Below, one piece after another: positions 49,684-60,241 of a DNA stretch of 64,000 nucleotides. Source of the stretch: Typha latifolia (taxonomy: Eukaryota > Streptophyta > Magnoliopsida > Poales > Typhaceae); assembly GCA_019914945.1 (NCBI GenBank), contig CM034104.1, forward strand, positions 12,884,046 to 12,948,045, read 5' to 3'. Below the pieces are notes generated by a model. The model saw only the letters and a program-made list of their open reading frames with translations, had not been told where the DNA came from and searched no databases. Positions within the stretch are counted from its first letter, which is position 1. The number at the start of each line of letters is the position of its first letter. A program made the translations under genes and the position numbers.

Positions 49684-50234
49684 TCAAAGATAAGTTCCAG
49701 GATTGTCAAGGAGATAAGCTTCAGCAGCACTAATAATCCCAGCAGTGATCTCCTTGGCCTTGGTTATCTCCTCCTCTGTAGTGACTCCAGGAATGGCTTC
49801 ATAAGTACTGACCACCTTGCACACACACCCACCATTGCTCCTGGGCTCGAACTTGATGTCGGTTGATGCAGACTCGATCCTGGTCCCAAGACCACATCCT
49901 TCGATCAGTGTTTGCTTGCACTCAAGCTTGTCATTGTCCACAAAGTCTAGTCGCTCCTTCATATAATTATATGGCATTGCTGCATAATTAATTAAAATGC
50001 CATGCATAAGGGACCATCAGACGATACAAATGTAAACCCTAAAGTTATACCATAGGTTAAGTTGAACTCCCTAACACTCCCAACTCCACCACCACCTTGA
50101 ACGGCGGCGGCCCTCACGATGCCGTCGGGTTTAAGCTTCAGGGCGAGGTTATGCCATTCGACGACGGCGGCCTTGAACAGCTTCGATGCACCGACCGGGG
50201 AATCGATTTCGAGGGTCCATGTATAAGTATTCAT
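49684..50234 (-). CDS. PR-10 / Bet v 1 family protein (cluster member 1)
   Basis: Exons are 50051-50234 and 49684-49979, totalling 480 nt (159 residues). The intron is phase 1, at the position conserved in PR-10 genes. The glycine-rich loop is canonical (GGGGVG, 47-52). The second exon has KERLDFVDNDK, a K-QTLIEG strand and the C-terminal helix (GIISAAEAYLLDNPGTYL). PR-10 proteins are small cytosolic proteins with a large hydrophobic ligand cavity, often induced by pathogens or stress; some have RNase or biosynthetic activity. The ligand is unknown. It is more divergent than members 2 and 3. Confidence 0.95.
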
Positions 50235-51399
50235 GGCTATGGCTAACCAAGTTAAATTCTTATAGAGCTCTCTCCTGCTGATCCCTAGTGTTAAGTGTAC
50301 TTGCTATTATATAGTGCTAAGTTGTAACGTCTTTTGATATAGGTGAAATCTTTGACTGCGTTATGGGTTTGAAACTTTGAGTGTATGCGTTACTGATTTG
50401 TTGGCATCTCGTCAACTTGTTGAAACATGTGTGAGGTGGTTGAGGGTGATGACCCATGGGATCTATAACGTTTATTTTGGTGAATGAATTAATGGATGGC
50501 GATAAGATCCTATTCTGCAAAAGGATTCTAGAAGTGGCCTGGTAACGCAAGCGTATACAAGTTTTGGAGTGACATCAACTACTCTTGCAGACTGCATCTA
50601 GTGGCAAACAAAAACAAGGAAATAGAAAAGAAAATTGGGAAATTAACTAGTAATACAAAATAACTTAATTTAATTCATGAGTAAGTTTTAAGGTTAATAT
50701 ACAAGTAGAAATGGGATGGATATTTCTACAGATTAAATAACGGAATTTTTTTAATATTTAAGTATTCAAATTTTAAAATATAATGGTTGAACGATAATCA
50801 AATGGCAAGGAATAATTGACTAAAAATGCAAGACAAGAAAATCTCGGATAAGATTGTCTACTGAGCAATAGTTTAATTTATTTAGTTTGAAATTTTCATT
50901 CTAGTCAATTCATCGTGAACGAACTTTAGCCTGACTTCTATGAACAGAACCAAAGAATACTTTATTTTCATTTTGATTTCTTTCAACCAGTCAACATGTC
51001 ACTATATTTAGTTATACATGTAAATGAAAAAGAAAAATTCTATTTGTGGGAGCAATTTGTCGTTGTTTAGATTAATTAAACAAACCATTATAAAATTAAT
51101 AGGAAACACTCTTAAAATTATTTTTTATTTGATAGAGAGCTCATTGGCTAGACATATGGGCTAGCTCTCCCCGATGCATAAATTAAACATTTAGGCCAAT
51201 CCTCTGCATATGCCCAATCCATTTAAATTTCTTTAACAAAGAAATTTCTCGAACCAATAGCCTCGAGTGAGTAGACTGACGCTATGTAGAGGTACTTAAT
51301 TTAACCACTCTTACAAACAAGCACTCATACATACTCCTGGCTCGCACGCTGCTTAATCCCAGCTTATTATATAATTAAGTATACTTAGCTGCAAATTAA
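50235..51399. other. PR-10-1 promoter and intergenic
   Basis: A TATA box is at 50307-50313 (minus). From about 50.83 kb the sequence is homologous to about 53.17 kb onward, marking the left end of the PR-10-2/PR-10-3 tandem duplication. AT-rich, no gene. Confidence 0.55.
50307..50313 (-). promoter_or_regulatory. TATA box of PR-10-1
   Basis: TATATAA on the minus strand, 73 bp upstream of the start codon. Confidence 0.65.
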
Positions 51400-51956
51400 T
51401 TACAGATAAGCATCAGGATTAGCCAAGAGGTAGGTCTCTGCAGCCTTAATTATCGACGAGGCAGTCTCCTTGCTCTTAGCCGCTTGTTCCTCGGCCTTAA
51501 CCCCCGGCAAGAGCTTGCAAGTGTGGACAACTTTGCAAACACAACCCCCTTTGCTATTTGGCTCCATTTTAATGTTGATAGAGAGGGACTCAATTGTGAT
51601 CCCAATTCCACCGCCTTCCACCACTGTTTGCTTGCACTCGAACTTCTCAGCATCCAGAAAGTCTAGCCTTTCCTTTATGTTGCTATAGGGCATTACTGCA
51701 ACAATGAGCAAATAATCGATGCAATTAAAAATTAAACCTAAAAAAATTGAATTTTAGAGTATAATTATATTTATTTATTACTCGACGTGAACTTGAATTC
51801 TCTGACGCTGCCGATAGTGTCGCTGGCCGGGGAGGCGCTGGCGATGATGTGAGGGGCAAGCTTCGGGCCGAGGTTATGCCAGTCGGCCACGGCGGCCTTG
51901 AAGAGGCGGGGGGCCGCGACGGGAGACTCGATCTCATGGGTCCAAGTGAAACTCAT
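51400..51956 (-). CDS. PR-10 / Bet v 1 family protein (cluster member 2), eroded glycine loop
   Basis: Exons are 51782-51956 and 51400-51695, totalling 471 nt (156 residues), with the conserved phase-1 intron. It is closely similar to member 3 along the whole length (WTHEIES, ADWHNLGPKLAPHII, KERLDF, ECKQTVVEGGGIG). The exception is the P-loop: where member 3 has VQGDGRAGSIREF, this protein has SASPASDTIGSVREF, two residues shorter and missing most glycines. The frame, splice sites and TATA box are intact, so it looks expressed but possibly altered in loop function. A cytosolic ligand-binding role is inferred from the family only. Confidence 0.93.
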
Positions 51957-53522
51957 TGTAGCTAGCCTAACTGGATTGAGCTAAGTGATCAAGAAGGGCT
52001 AATAATTAACTCTCGTCTCTCGGTGGTATAACAGTGTGGAGTGATAAGAGAAATGGTGAAATGAGGGTGGATTTATATAGATGAGTAAAAGCATTGTGGG
52101 TGCATGGGGCCCCTGCAAACTTCAAAGTCTTCTTGCTCGTGCCAACTTTTTTCAAACTTAGACGCCTTAATGGCTAATCCATTGAAGTACATTAAATTCT
52201 ACATCTTTTCTTCTAAGCATTCGGCCAAAGATTGATTGCTCACCATCTAGAACATATAGTAGGTGTATTCAGATCGATTGGGTGTGATACTTTTAGTAGA
52301 GCAGCAATATTAACCTATAGAAGTATGTCACGTAAGAGAAATTTCTTTGTTGGCTCTAAACCAGTCGATCTACTATGGACCTATATTCTCATTAGGAAAA
52401 ATAATTTGGACCCTTTTTCGGATTGGCTAAAAATCCCCGTTATTCTAATCTCATCTTTTATCCGGATTATTTGTAATCCTAAAAATTTCAAAATTATTAT
52501 TCCACAAAATGGCATCATTCACTTTGACAATTGAACTCTCTTAATAGTAATACAAATAATAATAATAATAAGTTTTAAGTTTCTTTTTCTACGTAGATAA
52601 TAGAGAGTGATGAAGAGCTATTTTAAAAATATTTTAAAAAAAATCACTTCCATAGTTCGCGATGAGAGGGAGGAGAAAAATTATTGACAAGATATAGAGA
52701 AAATAAGTATAAGCGGTTTCATGAATAAGCTTGGAATTTATTTGAATTCAACCTTAGATTTTCTTTTTAAAAAAATTATCTCTAAACTTGGTTAAAAATA
52801 AATACGACTAAGAAATTGCTGAACAAGTTCAGATATTTAGCCCAGAACAAAAACTAAACACAACCTATCTTTGATCTTTTTACAGTTGATAGGATCGAAA
52901 AAACTTAGCCCGTAGGCTATATTTTATAAAAATTTAAACATATCAAATTAGAAAAAAAAAATAATATGTCCCGTCACACATAGCTATCGAATGAGAAAGA
53001 AAATAAAAAATAATCCAAAGTCCAGTAAGAAGATTATAACAATTATTTCTATTAGCCAAAGGACACGCACATCTTTAGATATTAATTAGTAAAGAACACC
53101 GCTAGAAGAAGAGTTCCATGCACTGAGCTTTCTAAATAACGCCATCACAATTAATCTGAAATATAATGAAAGAAAATGAACAAAGTGCTCTCGGATAATA
53201 TTGTCCACTGAGCATTAATAGTTTTCCTTTATTTAGTTTGAAATTTTCAAACTAAGCAATCCATCATTTTCATTTCTTTCATCTCGGTTTATTATTATGT
53301 AAATAAGGTTTATGTTATTAATTAAGATGTGACCACTATATTTAGTAGAGCAATTTGTCAAACACTCTCGTAAAATCTTCACTTATTCAAACAAATTACT
53401 GTCACATTACAAAGTGGTACGTAATTTAACCACTCTTGCAAACAAGCACTCCTTAGTCCTTTCTGGCACGCTGCTAAACCCCAGCTTTATTATATAATTG
53501 AGTACACTTAGCCCTAAATTAA
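51957..53522. other. PR-10-2 promoter, tandem duplication boundary, intergenic
   Basis: A TATA box is at 52072-52079 (minus). Sequence to about 52260 and again from about 52495 is homologous to the upstream region of PR-10-3, with about 235 bp present only here. From about 53.17 kb the flank of the next duplication unit begins. No gene is supported. Confidence 0.55.
52072..52079 (-). promoter_or_regulatory. TATA box of PR-10-2
   Basis: TATATAAA on the minus strand, about 115 bp upstream of the start codon and conserved upstream of PR-10-3. Confidence 0.65.
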
Positions 53523-54116
53523 TTAGAGATAAGCATTAGGATTAGCCAAAAGGTAGGCCTCTGCTGTCTTAATTATCGACGTAGCAGTCTCCTTGGTCAT
53601 AGCCTCCTCATCCTCAGCCTTCACACCCGGCAATAGCTTGCAAGTTTGGACCACTTTGCAAACACAACCCCCTTTGCTATTTGGCTCCAATTTGATGTGT
53701 GTGGAAATGGATTCAATTGTGACCCCAATTCCACCGCCTTCCACCACTGTTTGCTTGCACTCGAACTTCTCGTGATCCACAAAATCTAGCCGTTCCTTTA
53801 TGTGGCTGAAGGGCATTGCTGCAATTGTGAACAATTAGACACATAATTTTATAAAGTGAGGGGCAAGTATTAGAATATATATATAAAAAAATGAAAATCT
53901 AACTTTGATGCAATGTTAGATAATTGATTTATTACCCGAAGTGAACTTAAATTCTCTTATGCTGCCGGCACGGCCATCGCCTTGGACCGGGGAGGAACTC
54001 ACGATGATGTGCGGGGCGAGCTTCGGGCCGAGGTTGTGCCAGTCAGCCAAGGCGGCCTTGAAGAGGCGAGGGGCGGAGACGGAGGACTCGATCTCATGGG
54101 TCCATGTCAAACTCAT
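53523..54116 (-). CDS. PR-10 / Bet v 1 family protein (cluster member 3)
   Basis: Exons are 53936-54116 and 53523-53818, totalling 477 nt (158 residues), with the same phase-1 intron. The glycine loop GDGRAG (46-51) is close to canonical. The C-terminal helix (IIKTAEAYLLANPNAYL) is intact. It is the tandem sister of member 2: coding, intron, promoter and downstream flank all align. It is a cytosolic PR-10 by family and its ligand is unknown. Confidence 0.95.
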
Positions 54117-54212
54117 TGTAGCCTAGTTGGATTGAGCTAAGTGGTCAAGATGGACTTATAACTCTCTTTGATTGCAATGGTGGTAATTGTGGAGTGATGA
54201 GAGATGGGTAGG

Positions 54213-54220
54213 TTTATATA
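54213..54220 (-). promoter_or_regulatory. TATA box of PR-10-3
   Basis: TATATAAA on the minus strand, about 97 bp upstream of the start codon. Confidence 0.65.
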
Positions 54221-54915
54221 AGATGAGTGGAAGAATGGTGGGTGGGTCTACAAATTAAGTCTTGGTCATGCTAAATATTTGTCAAACTTAGACACCTTCA
54301 TGGCTAATCCATTGACGAGATTTAAATTCCACATCAATGCAATGGTCCAAAGATTGCTCACCATCTAGAACGTCTAGTAGGTACAAGGAAAATAATTCCA
54401 CCCCTTATTCATTCACTTTGAACCCTCTTTAGCAATAAAGTAAAATTGAAAACTAAAAAAAATATCACCATTGGATGCTCCTTGTGACCTTGTGACTTTA
54501 AAATATAAAGCTCATCAATATCCCTTTCGGTAATAGTGATATTTACAGGATAAGGACACAGTTTACGTAATCTTCTTTGTCAATCTCACACTTGGGAACT
54601 CTTCTAGTTGATAGAATTAAAATAAATAAATAAATAAATAAAAAGGACATAGTTTCCTTCATTTTTTTTTTCTCCTAAGGAATTGCCCTTAGGCTATATT
54701 TTATTAATTTTAATATAGAATATAGAATATATCCTTTACTGGTTCTACCTATTTGATATATCTTGGTATTCCAATATAAGATATGGTGACACAAGCCACA
54801 CAATAAGAAATAGAACTTAACGACCAACTAAAGCTTTAGCCCCAGTCATTTTAGAAATAATATTTTTTAAAATTTAAAAATACAACTCCTTATTTTATAA
54901 TAACAGCTAAATATT

Positions 54916-55311
54916 ATAATAACTTTATTCTATAATACAAATATTATTCATTAAAATTATATCTTATATCATACACTAACTTAATTACTAATTTATCCTT
55001 ACTATTTTTAATCCTACCAACCTACTTTATATTAAATAAAATAATATTTATGATAATTCAATAAAAAAAATAAAAAAATATTTTCTCCATCTATTTTTTT
55101 TTCACTTTATATCACATCAAATAATAACCTCATTCTATAATACAAAATTATATCTTATATCATACACTAACTCAATTACTAATTTATCCTTAATATTTTT
55201 AATCCTATCAACCTATTTTATATTAAATAAGTTAGTATTTATCATAATTTAATAAAAAAAATAAAAGATATTTTCTCCATCTATTTTTTTTTAAATTTTA
55301 TATCACATCAA
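54916..55311. repeat. Tandem duplication of a ~200-bp AT-rich unit (MITE-like)
   Basis: Unit 1 (54916-55120) and unit 2 (55121-55311) share ATTCTATAATACAAA, the 20-mer TATCTTATATCATACACTAA, TTTATCCTTA, TTTTCTCCATCTATTTTTTT and TATATCACATCAA. A partial third start follows. Related sequence occurs inverted at 46.4-46.75 kb. Confidence 0.85.
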
Positions 55312-55794
55312 AAATAATTATTATATTTTATTCTGGATACAAATGAACATATAAAGAATTATTCCTGAAATAAAAAACTCTTTTAAAAGCGAAAGATAAA
55401 AGATGCAAATTATAAAATTTCATCAGAATTTTTGTGGAATAAAATTTCTTGCTAACGACATTTGGATCATAAAACACTCGGTTTCCCAACTTGCTGATCG
55501 TGTCATATTCATATAAATTCTAACTCAAGATTGCCAAATTTAACATACAACTTGAGTTTTGCATAGCAAATTAGCCTATAAGTTATGATTATCTCGCAAG
55601 TTGGATAATTTGAATAGGTCGTGACACATACGTTAGATTAATCCATATACGTTAGAATATTTAGATGCTTGTAATCAAAATTACTATTTAATTTCTTGTA
55701 CTCAAGAATATCCACACAAAAAAGAAAAACCCTTCTTAGGGATATGAGGGAGCTTTTTTTTTTTTTTAGGAAAGTCCGTAGACTAATTCATATC

Positions 55795-56345
55795 ATTAGT
55801 TTCGATCGAACAATTACAACTCGATACAAGAGAAGAAAAAAAAGGAGATAGTGTAAAACTCTAAAAACAAGCCCTTCACTTTAATACAATTCAAACTACA
55901 ATAAACGCGAAGTATCAAGTATCAAGAATAAGCACTCAAGCATAATATAAAAAAAAAGGAGATAGAGTAATGCTCTAGAAACAAGTCTCCCATTTGGCCA
56001 ACTGCGGCTGTACTATAAGTATAATGGCATGAGTCTTAATAGACTGAGCACTCAACAAAGGAGCAAGCCTAGGTAGGATTTCAGGCTCATTAGTGACGAA
56101 ATCTAGCGATCATAACAAAATCACTTAATGACTCCATTTTAGCAACCGGTGAAACCAAAAACAGCATCGAGAACGAATAGCAAAAAAGAAAATAGCGAGA
56201 GGATGAGAGTGATAACTCTGCCAAATGCATCCACAAAATTGAGAAACTAATTTTCAAAAGCACACGACGATGGTAGCAAAGCAAAAAAGGGGAGGTGAGG
56301 CGAAGGGTTTCAGGCAAGGGCGACTATGACTAAGGCCCAAAACCA
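55795..56345. repeat. Dispersed repeat, copy 1
   Basis: Shares with 58045-58420, in the same order and orientation, words such as CACTCAAGCATAATA / ACTCAAGCACAATA, GGAGATAGA, ATGAGTCTT, AGGAGCAAGC and GTGACGAAAT. The type of element is unknown. Confidence 0.7.
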
Positions 56346-58044
56346 TGGAAAGCAACATCCATAGCAGCGGAGGCAGATGGCGGCAACGTGGAAGTAGGGC
56401 ACGCGAGGTCCACCTTAGCTGGCGACGCTAGCATCGCAGAGGGTCGAGGAGTGGATCGGGTCAAGATCCATGGCCATCGGTGCTCGGCGCAGACAACAGA
56501 GTCACCGAAAGCTGAGGAGAGGACACTAGTGAGATAGACGATGGCGTCAGCTGTAATGGAGTTGCTAGGCGGATGGCGGACGATGGATGGCATTTTTGAG
56601 GGGGAGGCGAGAGGCAGCGATAATTAGTTTACGATGGCGTTGAGAGGAGGGACGTCGAACTTTTAGGGGGAGATAAGAAAAAAGAAGGGAAAGGAGGAAG
56701 AAAAGTGAAAACTAGTGTCTGTTTGGCATAGCCAACTAAGGGAGTTAAAATTCTAGTGAATAAACATTGAGGAATACAACAAAATATATCAACCTAAGAT
56801 TAATTTAGGGGTCTTTCATAACATAATTACCCTTACATTCTTAAAAATATTATAATTGCTACTAAAATCATCCACCTCCTTCAAAAATTCCATTCATTCG
56901 CTTAAATTTAACTAATCATAGTTAAAACTAAATTTAAATTAAAAGACAAAATTTCCCTTCTATAAATTATTTAAAATTGTTTAAAATTATATCTGATGTT
57001 ATCCCCTATAATACTACAAGAAAAGAAATTAGTATCAAATATTTTGCACATTAAACTTTCAAAAATAGCATTTTACTTATTTAAATATCCACTAAGTGTG
57101 TTTCGTTAGAGCCAATATTTTCGCTATAAATAAATAGCAAAAAATTAAACTATCTGCACATGTAAAAATTAGATTATAGTAAAAATAATTATGTCTCAGA
57201 TAAATTAATAATTATAACTTATTCTGGATATAGAAGAGTTAAATACTTAAGCTTAAAATAAATGTAATTATTTGATAAATTAAAGTTGTGCCAAACCAAA
57301 ATATATAATATACATATATATACATGACGATAATATTATTAAAATATAAAATATGGAAACAATTTTTTTTCTAACCGTTTAAGTTGTTAAAATACTTAAT
57401 GTGTTCACACGGTAGTAAAGCCAATGGTTATGAATTTAAATTCTGTCGTGCCCAGATTTACTTAAAAAAAATAGAAAATTTTATTTATTTAAATTAAATT
57501 TACTTCTTAGGCTCATCAAAACCAAAACGGCCAAACCGTTATCTAACTCTTGTAATTAATGGCTAGAAAGTGTGACTGCTGACGAACCAAGTTTACAAGA
57601 GTCAAGTGGGCAGGAAATGGCCAAGAAAGTAGATAGATATGCTAATCAATTACTCTTTGGGATGTTTAGATGAAGATGTATCATGTATCATGGCCTACTT
57701 CTATGTCATGGAGTTCTTGCGTTCACATTCACCTACTGCTGCGAAAGAGGATTAGATTAATAACTACTACTAACCAAGCTTCCTATTCTCATCTCTCTAC
57801 TTATAAATTAATCTTTTCTGATTCTTATATTGTGATAAATAAAATAGCCTAGATTGCATATTAAAGTAGTCTCTCGATAGACAATTAAAAGAATTAATGT
57901 TTCGATCATCTAAATTCATACAATTACAGAAAGATACGAAGCGACTTGTTTCTCACATAATTTTAATTGAAAATTTTCTCCTTTTTCCGCTAAAAAAAAT
58001 TCTGTATCATTTCTTTTCTTTTTTTTTTTAAAAAAGAAAATCGG

Positions 58045-58420
58045 TAGAGGAATCATATCATTTATTTTAATTATACAAAGATAAAAAGGGAAAATAAGAC
58101 AAGAGCCCTAAAAGTAAGTTCTATACTTAGCTGTAGTACAGACTGAACAACAGTTAACGCAGGTTATCATAACAATTACTCAAGCACAATAAAAATAGAG
58201 GAGATAGAACAATGCTTTAATAGCAAGCCTCTTGCTTGGTCAGCCAGTAGCACTATAGGTAGAAACAATATGAGTCTTGAGAAGCTAAACACCCAACTAA
58301 GGAGCAAGCTTTGACAGGGGGATTCAGGCACACCGGTGACGAAATTCGTTAGATTTAACAAAACACCCGGAAACCTCATCTAAATAGACTTGTGAATCCA
58401 AAAACACTACAAGCAAATAA
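58045..58420. repeat. Dispersed repeat, copy 2
   Basis: Counterpart of 55795-56345 at moderate similarity. It ends about 450 bp before the PR-10-4 start codon. Confidence 0.7.
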
Positions 58421-58761
58421 GAGGAGAAAATTAATCGATCCATGTAGACATATTCGAGTGTGATTGAATGCGCGCTAATATATCAATTGCGTCCATCCAT
58501 TGGTTTTAATTATACTTTAAAAAAAATACAAAAAAGTCACATTATTTAAGTAAGCAAGATTATCAAAATTTTGATGATGGTGTAAATCTGACGGCCAGGC
58601 CGCGCCGGATCCCAAACCAGTCGGTGATGGTTAAATTAATGCGTCGGCACCAAAAAGATAGAAGCAGTCCAAAATTGACGAGGCTACCACCAACCCACCT
58701 ACCGCTTGTACGTTTCCTCAAATCATGCTGTTAATCAAAGACCTCTTTCCCCACTTCTTCC

Positions 58762-58769
58762 TATAAATA
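58762..58769 (+). promoter_or_regulatory. TATA box of PR-10-4
   Basis: TATAAATA about 120 bp upstream of the start codon. Confidence 0.65.
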
Positions 58770-58882
58770 CTAACCCCCCCTCTCCTTGCCATTTCATCGT
58801 CAACTTGTGTTCACTTACAGAGTTCCTATTCGATCTGACATACACTCTTAGTCTCATCTTTGTCTCTTTAATCCAATCGCCA

Positions 58883-59469
58883 ATGGTTTCCGGATCCTTC
58901 ACCGACGAGTGCACATCGTCGATCGCCCTCGAAAGGCTATGGAAGGCCGGCATCCTTGATGCTCACAATCTGATCCCTAAGATTGCTTCTGATCAAATTA
59001 AGAGCATTGAAATCATCCAGGGTGATGGTGGAGTAGGCACCGTTAAGAAGTTCTGCTTCACTGAAGGCAAGCTCTAACTATACAATTAATTTATACCGTA
59101 AACTTTCATGCTGTTATAGTTTTAATCTTATATGCAACTAACACTAGCTAAAATGCTCATCGATCAGCTGTGAAGCCTTTCAGCACCCTCACGGATCGCG
59201 TCGAAGTGTTGGATAACGAGAAACACATCTTCAAGTACTCGATCGTGGAAGGAGGGCTCATCGGATTGAGACTGAAGTCGTACTCCGTGGAGACTACGCT
59301 TGAGAGCGGAGGTGACGGTAGCAGCGTCGTCAAGATCAACGTAGAGTATGAGACCCTAGACGAGACGGATCTCACCGGCGACGAGAAGGGCATGATCAAG
59401 GGGGGAGTGTCGAAGATGATGAAGGGTGTGGAGGCATACTTGGCTGCAAACCCTGACGCGTATGCCTAA
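58883..59469 (+). CDS. PR-10 / Bet v 1 family protein (cluster member 4), GC-AG intron
   Basis: Exons are 58883-59066 and 59168-59469, totalling 486 nt (161 residues). The first exon begins MVSGSFTDECTSSIALERLW and carries the canonical glycine loop GDGGVG (47-52). The second has PFSTLTDRVEVLDNEK, SIVEGGLIGLRLKSYS and the C-terminal helix ending AYLAANPDAYA. The intron sits at the conserved phase-1 site but its donor is AAG|GCAAGC, a GC-AG intron. The open frame extends upstream to 58706, but that part is leader: it overlaps the TATA box and does not look like PR-10. It is divergent in sequence from members 1-3 and on the opposite strand. Confidence 0.94.
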
Positions 59470-60241
59470 GAGTTTTGTCCAAGTGTTTTGGTGTATGCGA
59501 GTGATGCTTTTATAAGGTGTTTTGGTGTATGCGAGTGATGCTTTTATAAGGTGTTTTGTTATATCTATAGTTTCACAAAAGAGGTGAATAAGGAGTTGTG
59601 TCTCCAAGGGTGGTTACAGGGGAAAAAAGAACACTATGCCTATGTATTAATCTACCACTTAATTACTTCAGTTATATGGTTTATAAGATCAGAATCTGAT
59701 CTGAGATTTGTCTTGAGAGCAAAATAGTAGTTAATGATGAAAGATTATCCAAAGGAGAAGCGAGCCGGTCAACTATTTGATCATTAAAAAGCTTATCATA
59801 AAGAATAGAACTTTTATCTTAGATTTATATAAAGAAAAAGGTTATATCTAAGTAGATATTAGTAGATGTCACTATATTATAATAAACTTATGCTTATTTC
59901 ACAACTAAACATAGCATGCTTAGTCAGCTGAGTTTCATAGAGTATCCTATTAACAATAACAGTAGAATACTGTGAATGCCTGCATGTCTTGACAAACTGA
60001 TTAAGAGAATATTTTTCTTTAATTATAAATTAAAGATTTAAATACAAGAATGTTTTCGAAAAAAGGAGAGCTAGTTTCTGAGGACCTAGGTCCTATTACA
60101 GAGAATTAGAAATCATTCAACTGCGCCTCAAAGGAGCAAATTAGAACTTCCAAAACCCGATATGTTTTACTAATATACAAACATAGTTTGAGAGAGAATC
60201 CAGAAGAATGCTATGAAAGAAAAATATTGAACACAAATCTA
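59470..60241. other. Convergent 3' flanks of PR-10-4 and the WDR43-like gene
   Basis: A 36-bp word containing GTGTTTTGGTGTATGCGAG is repeated in tandem at about 59480-59555, in the PR-10-4 3' untranslated region. The rest is AT-rich without genes. Confidence 0.6.

Larger units (their letters stand above)
54400..58761. other. Intergenic, repeat-rich
   Basis: Over 4 kb between the divergent PR-10-3 and PR-10-4 genes. It contains a tandem AT-rich duplication at 54916-55311 and two copies of another dispersed repeat near 55.8-56.35 and 58.05-58.4 kb. A GC-richer segment at 56.33-56.65 kb has an open frame but no recognisable domain. Confidence 0.55.

Noticed and set aside
52232..52534. A 100-residue plus-strand frame in the PR-10-2 upstream region
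   Set aside because: It lies mostly in the block absent from the sister promoter and matches no family I know. Likely chance.
56330..56593. An 87-residue minus-strand frame in a GC-richer patch
   Set aside because: No domain, and it abuts a dispersed repeat. Probably repeat-derived.
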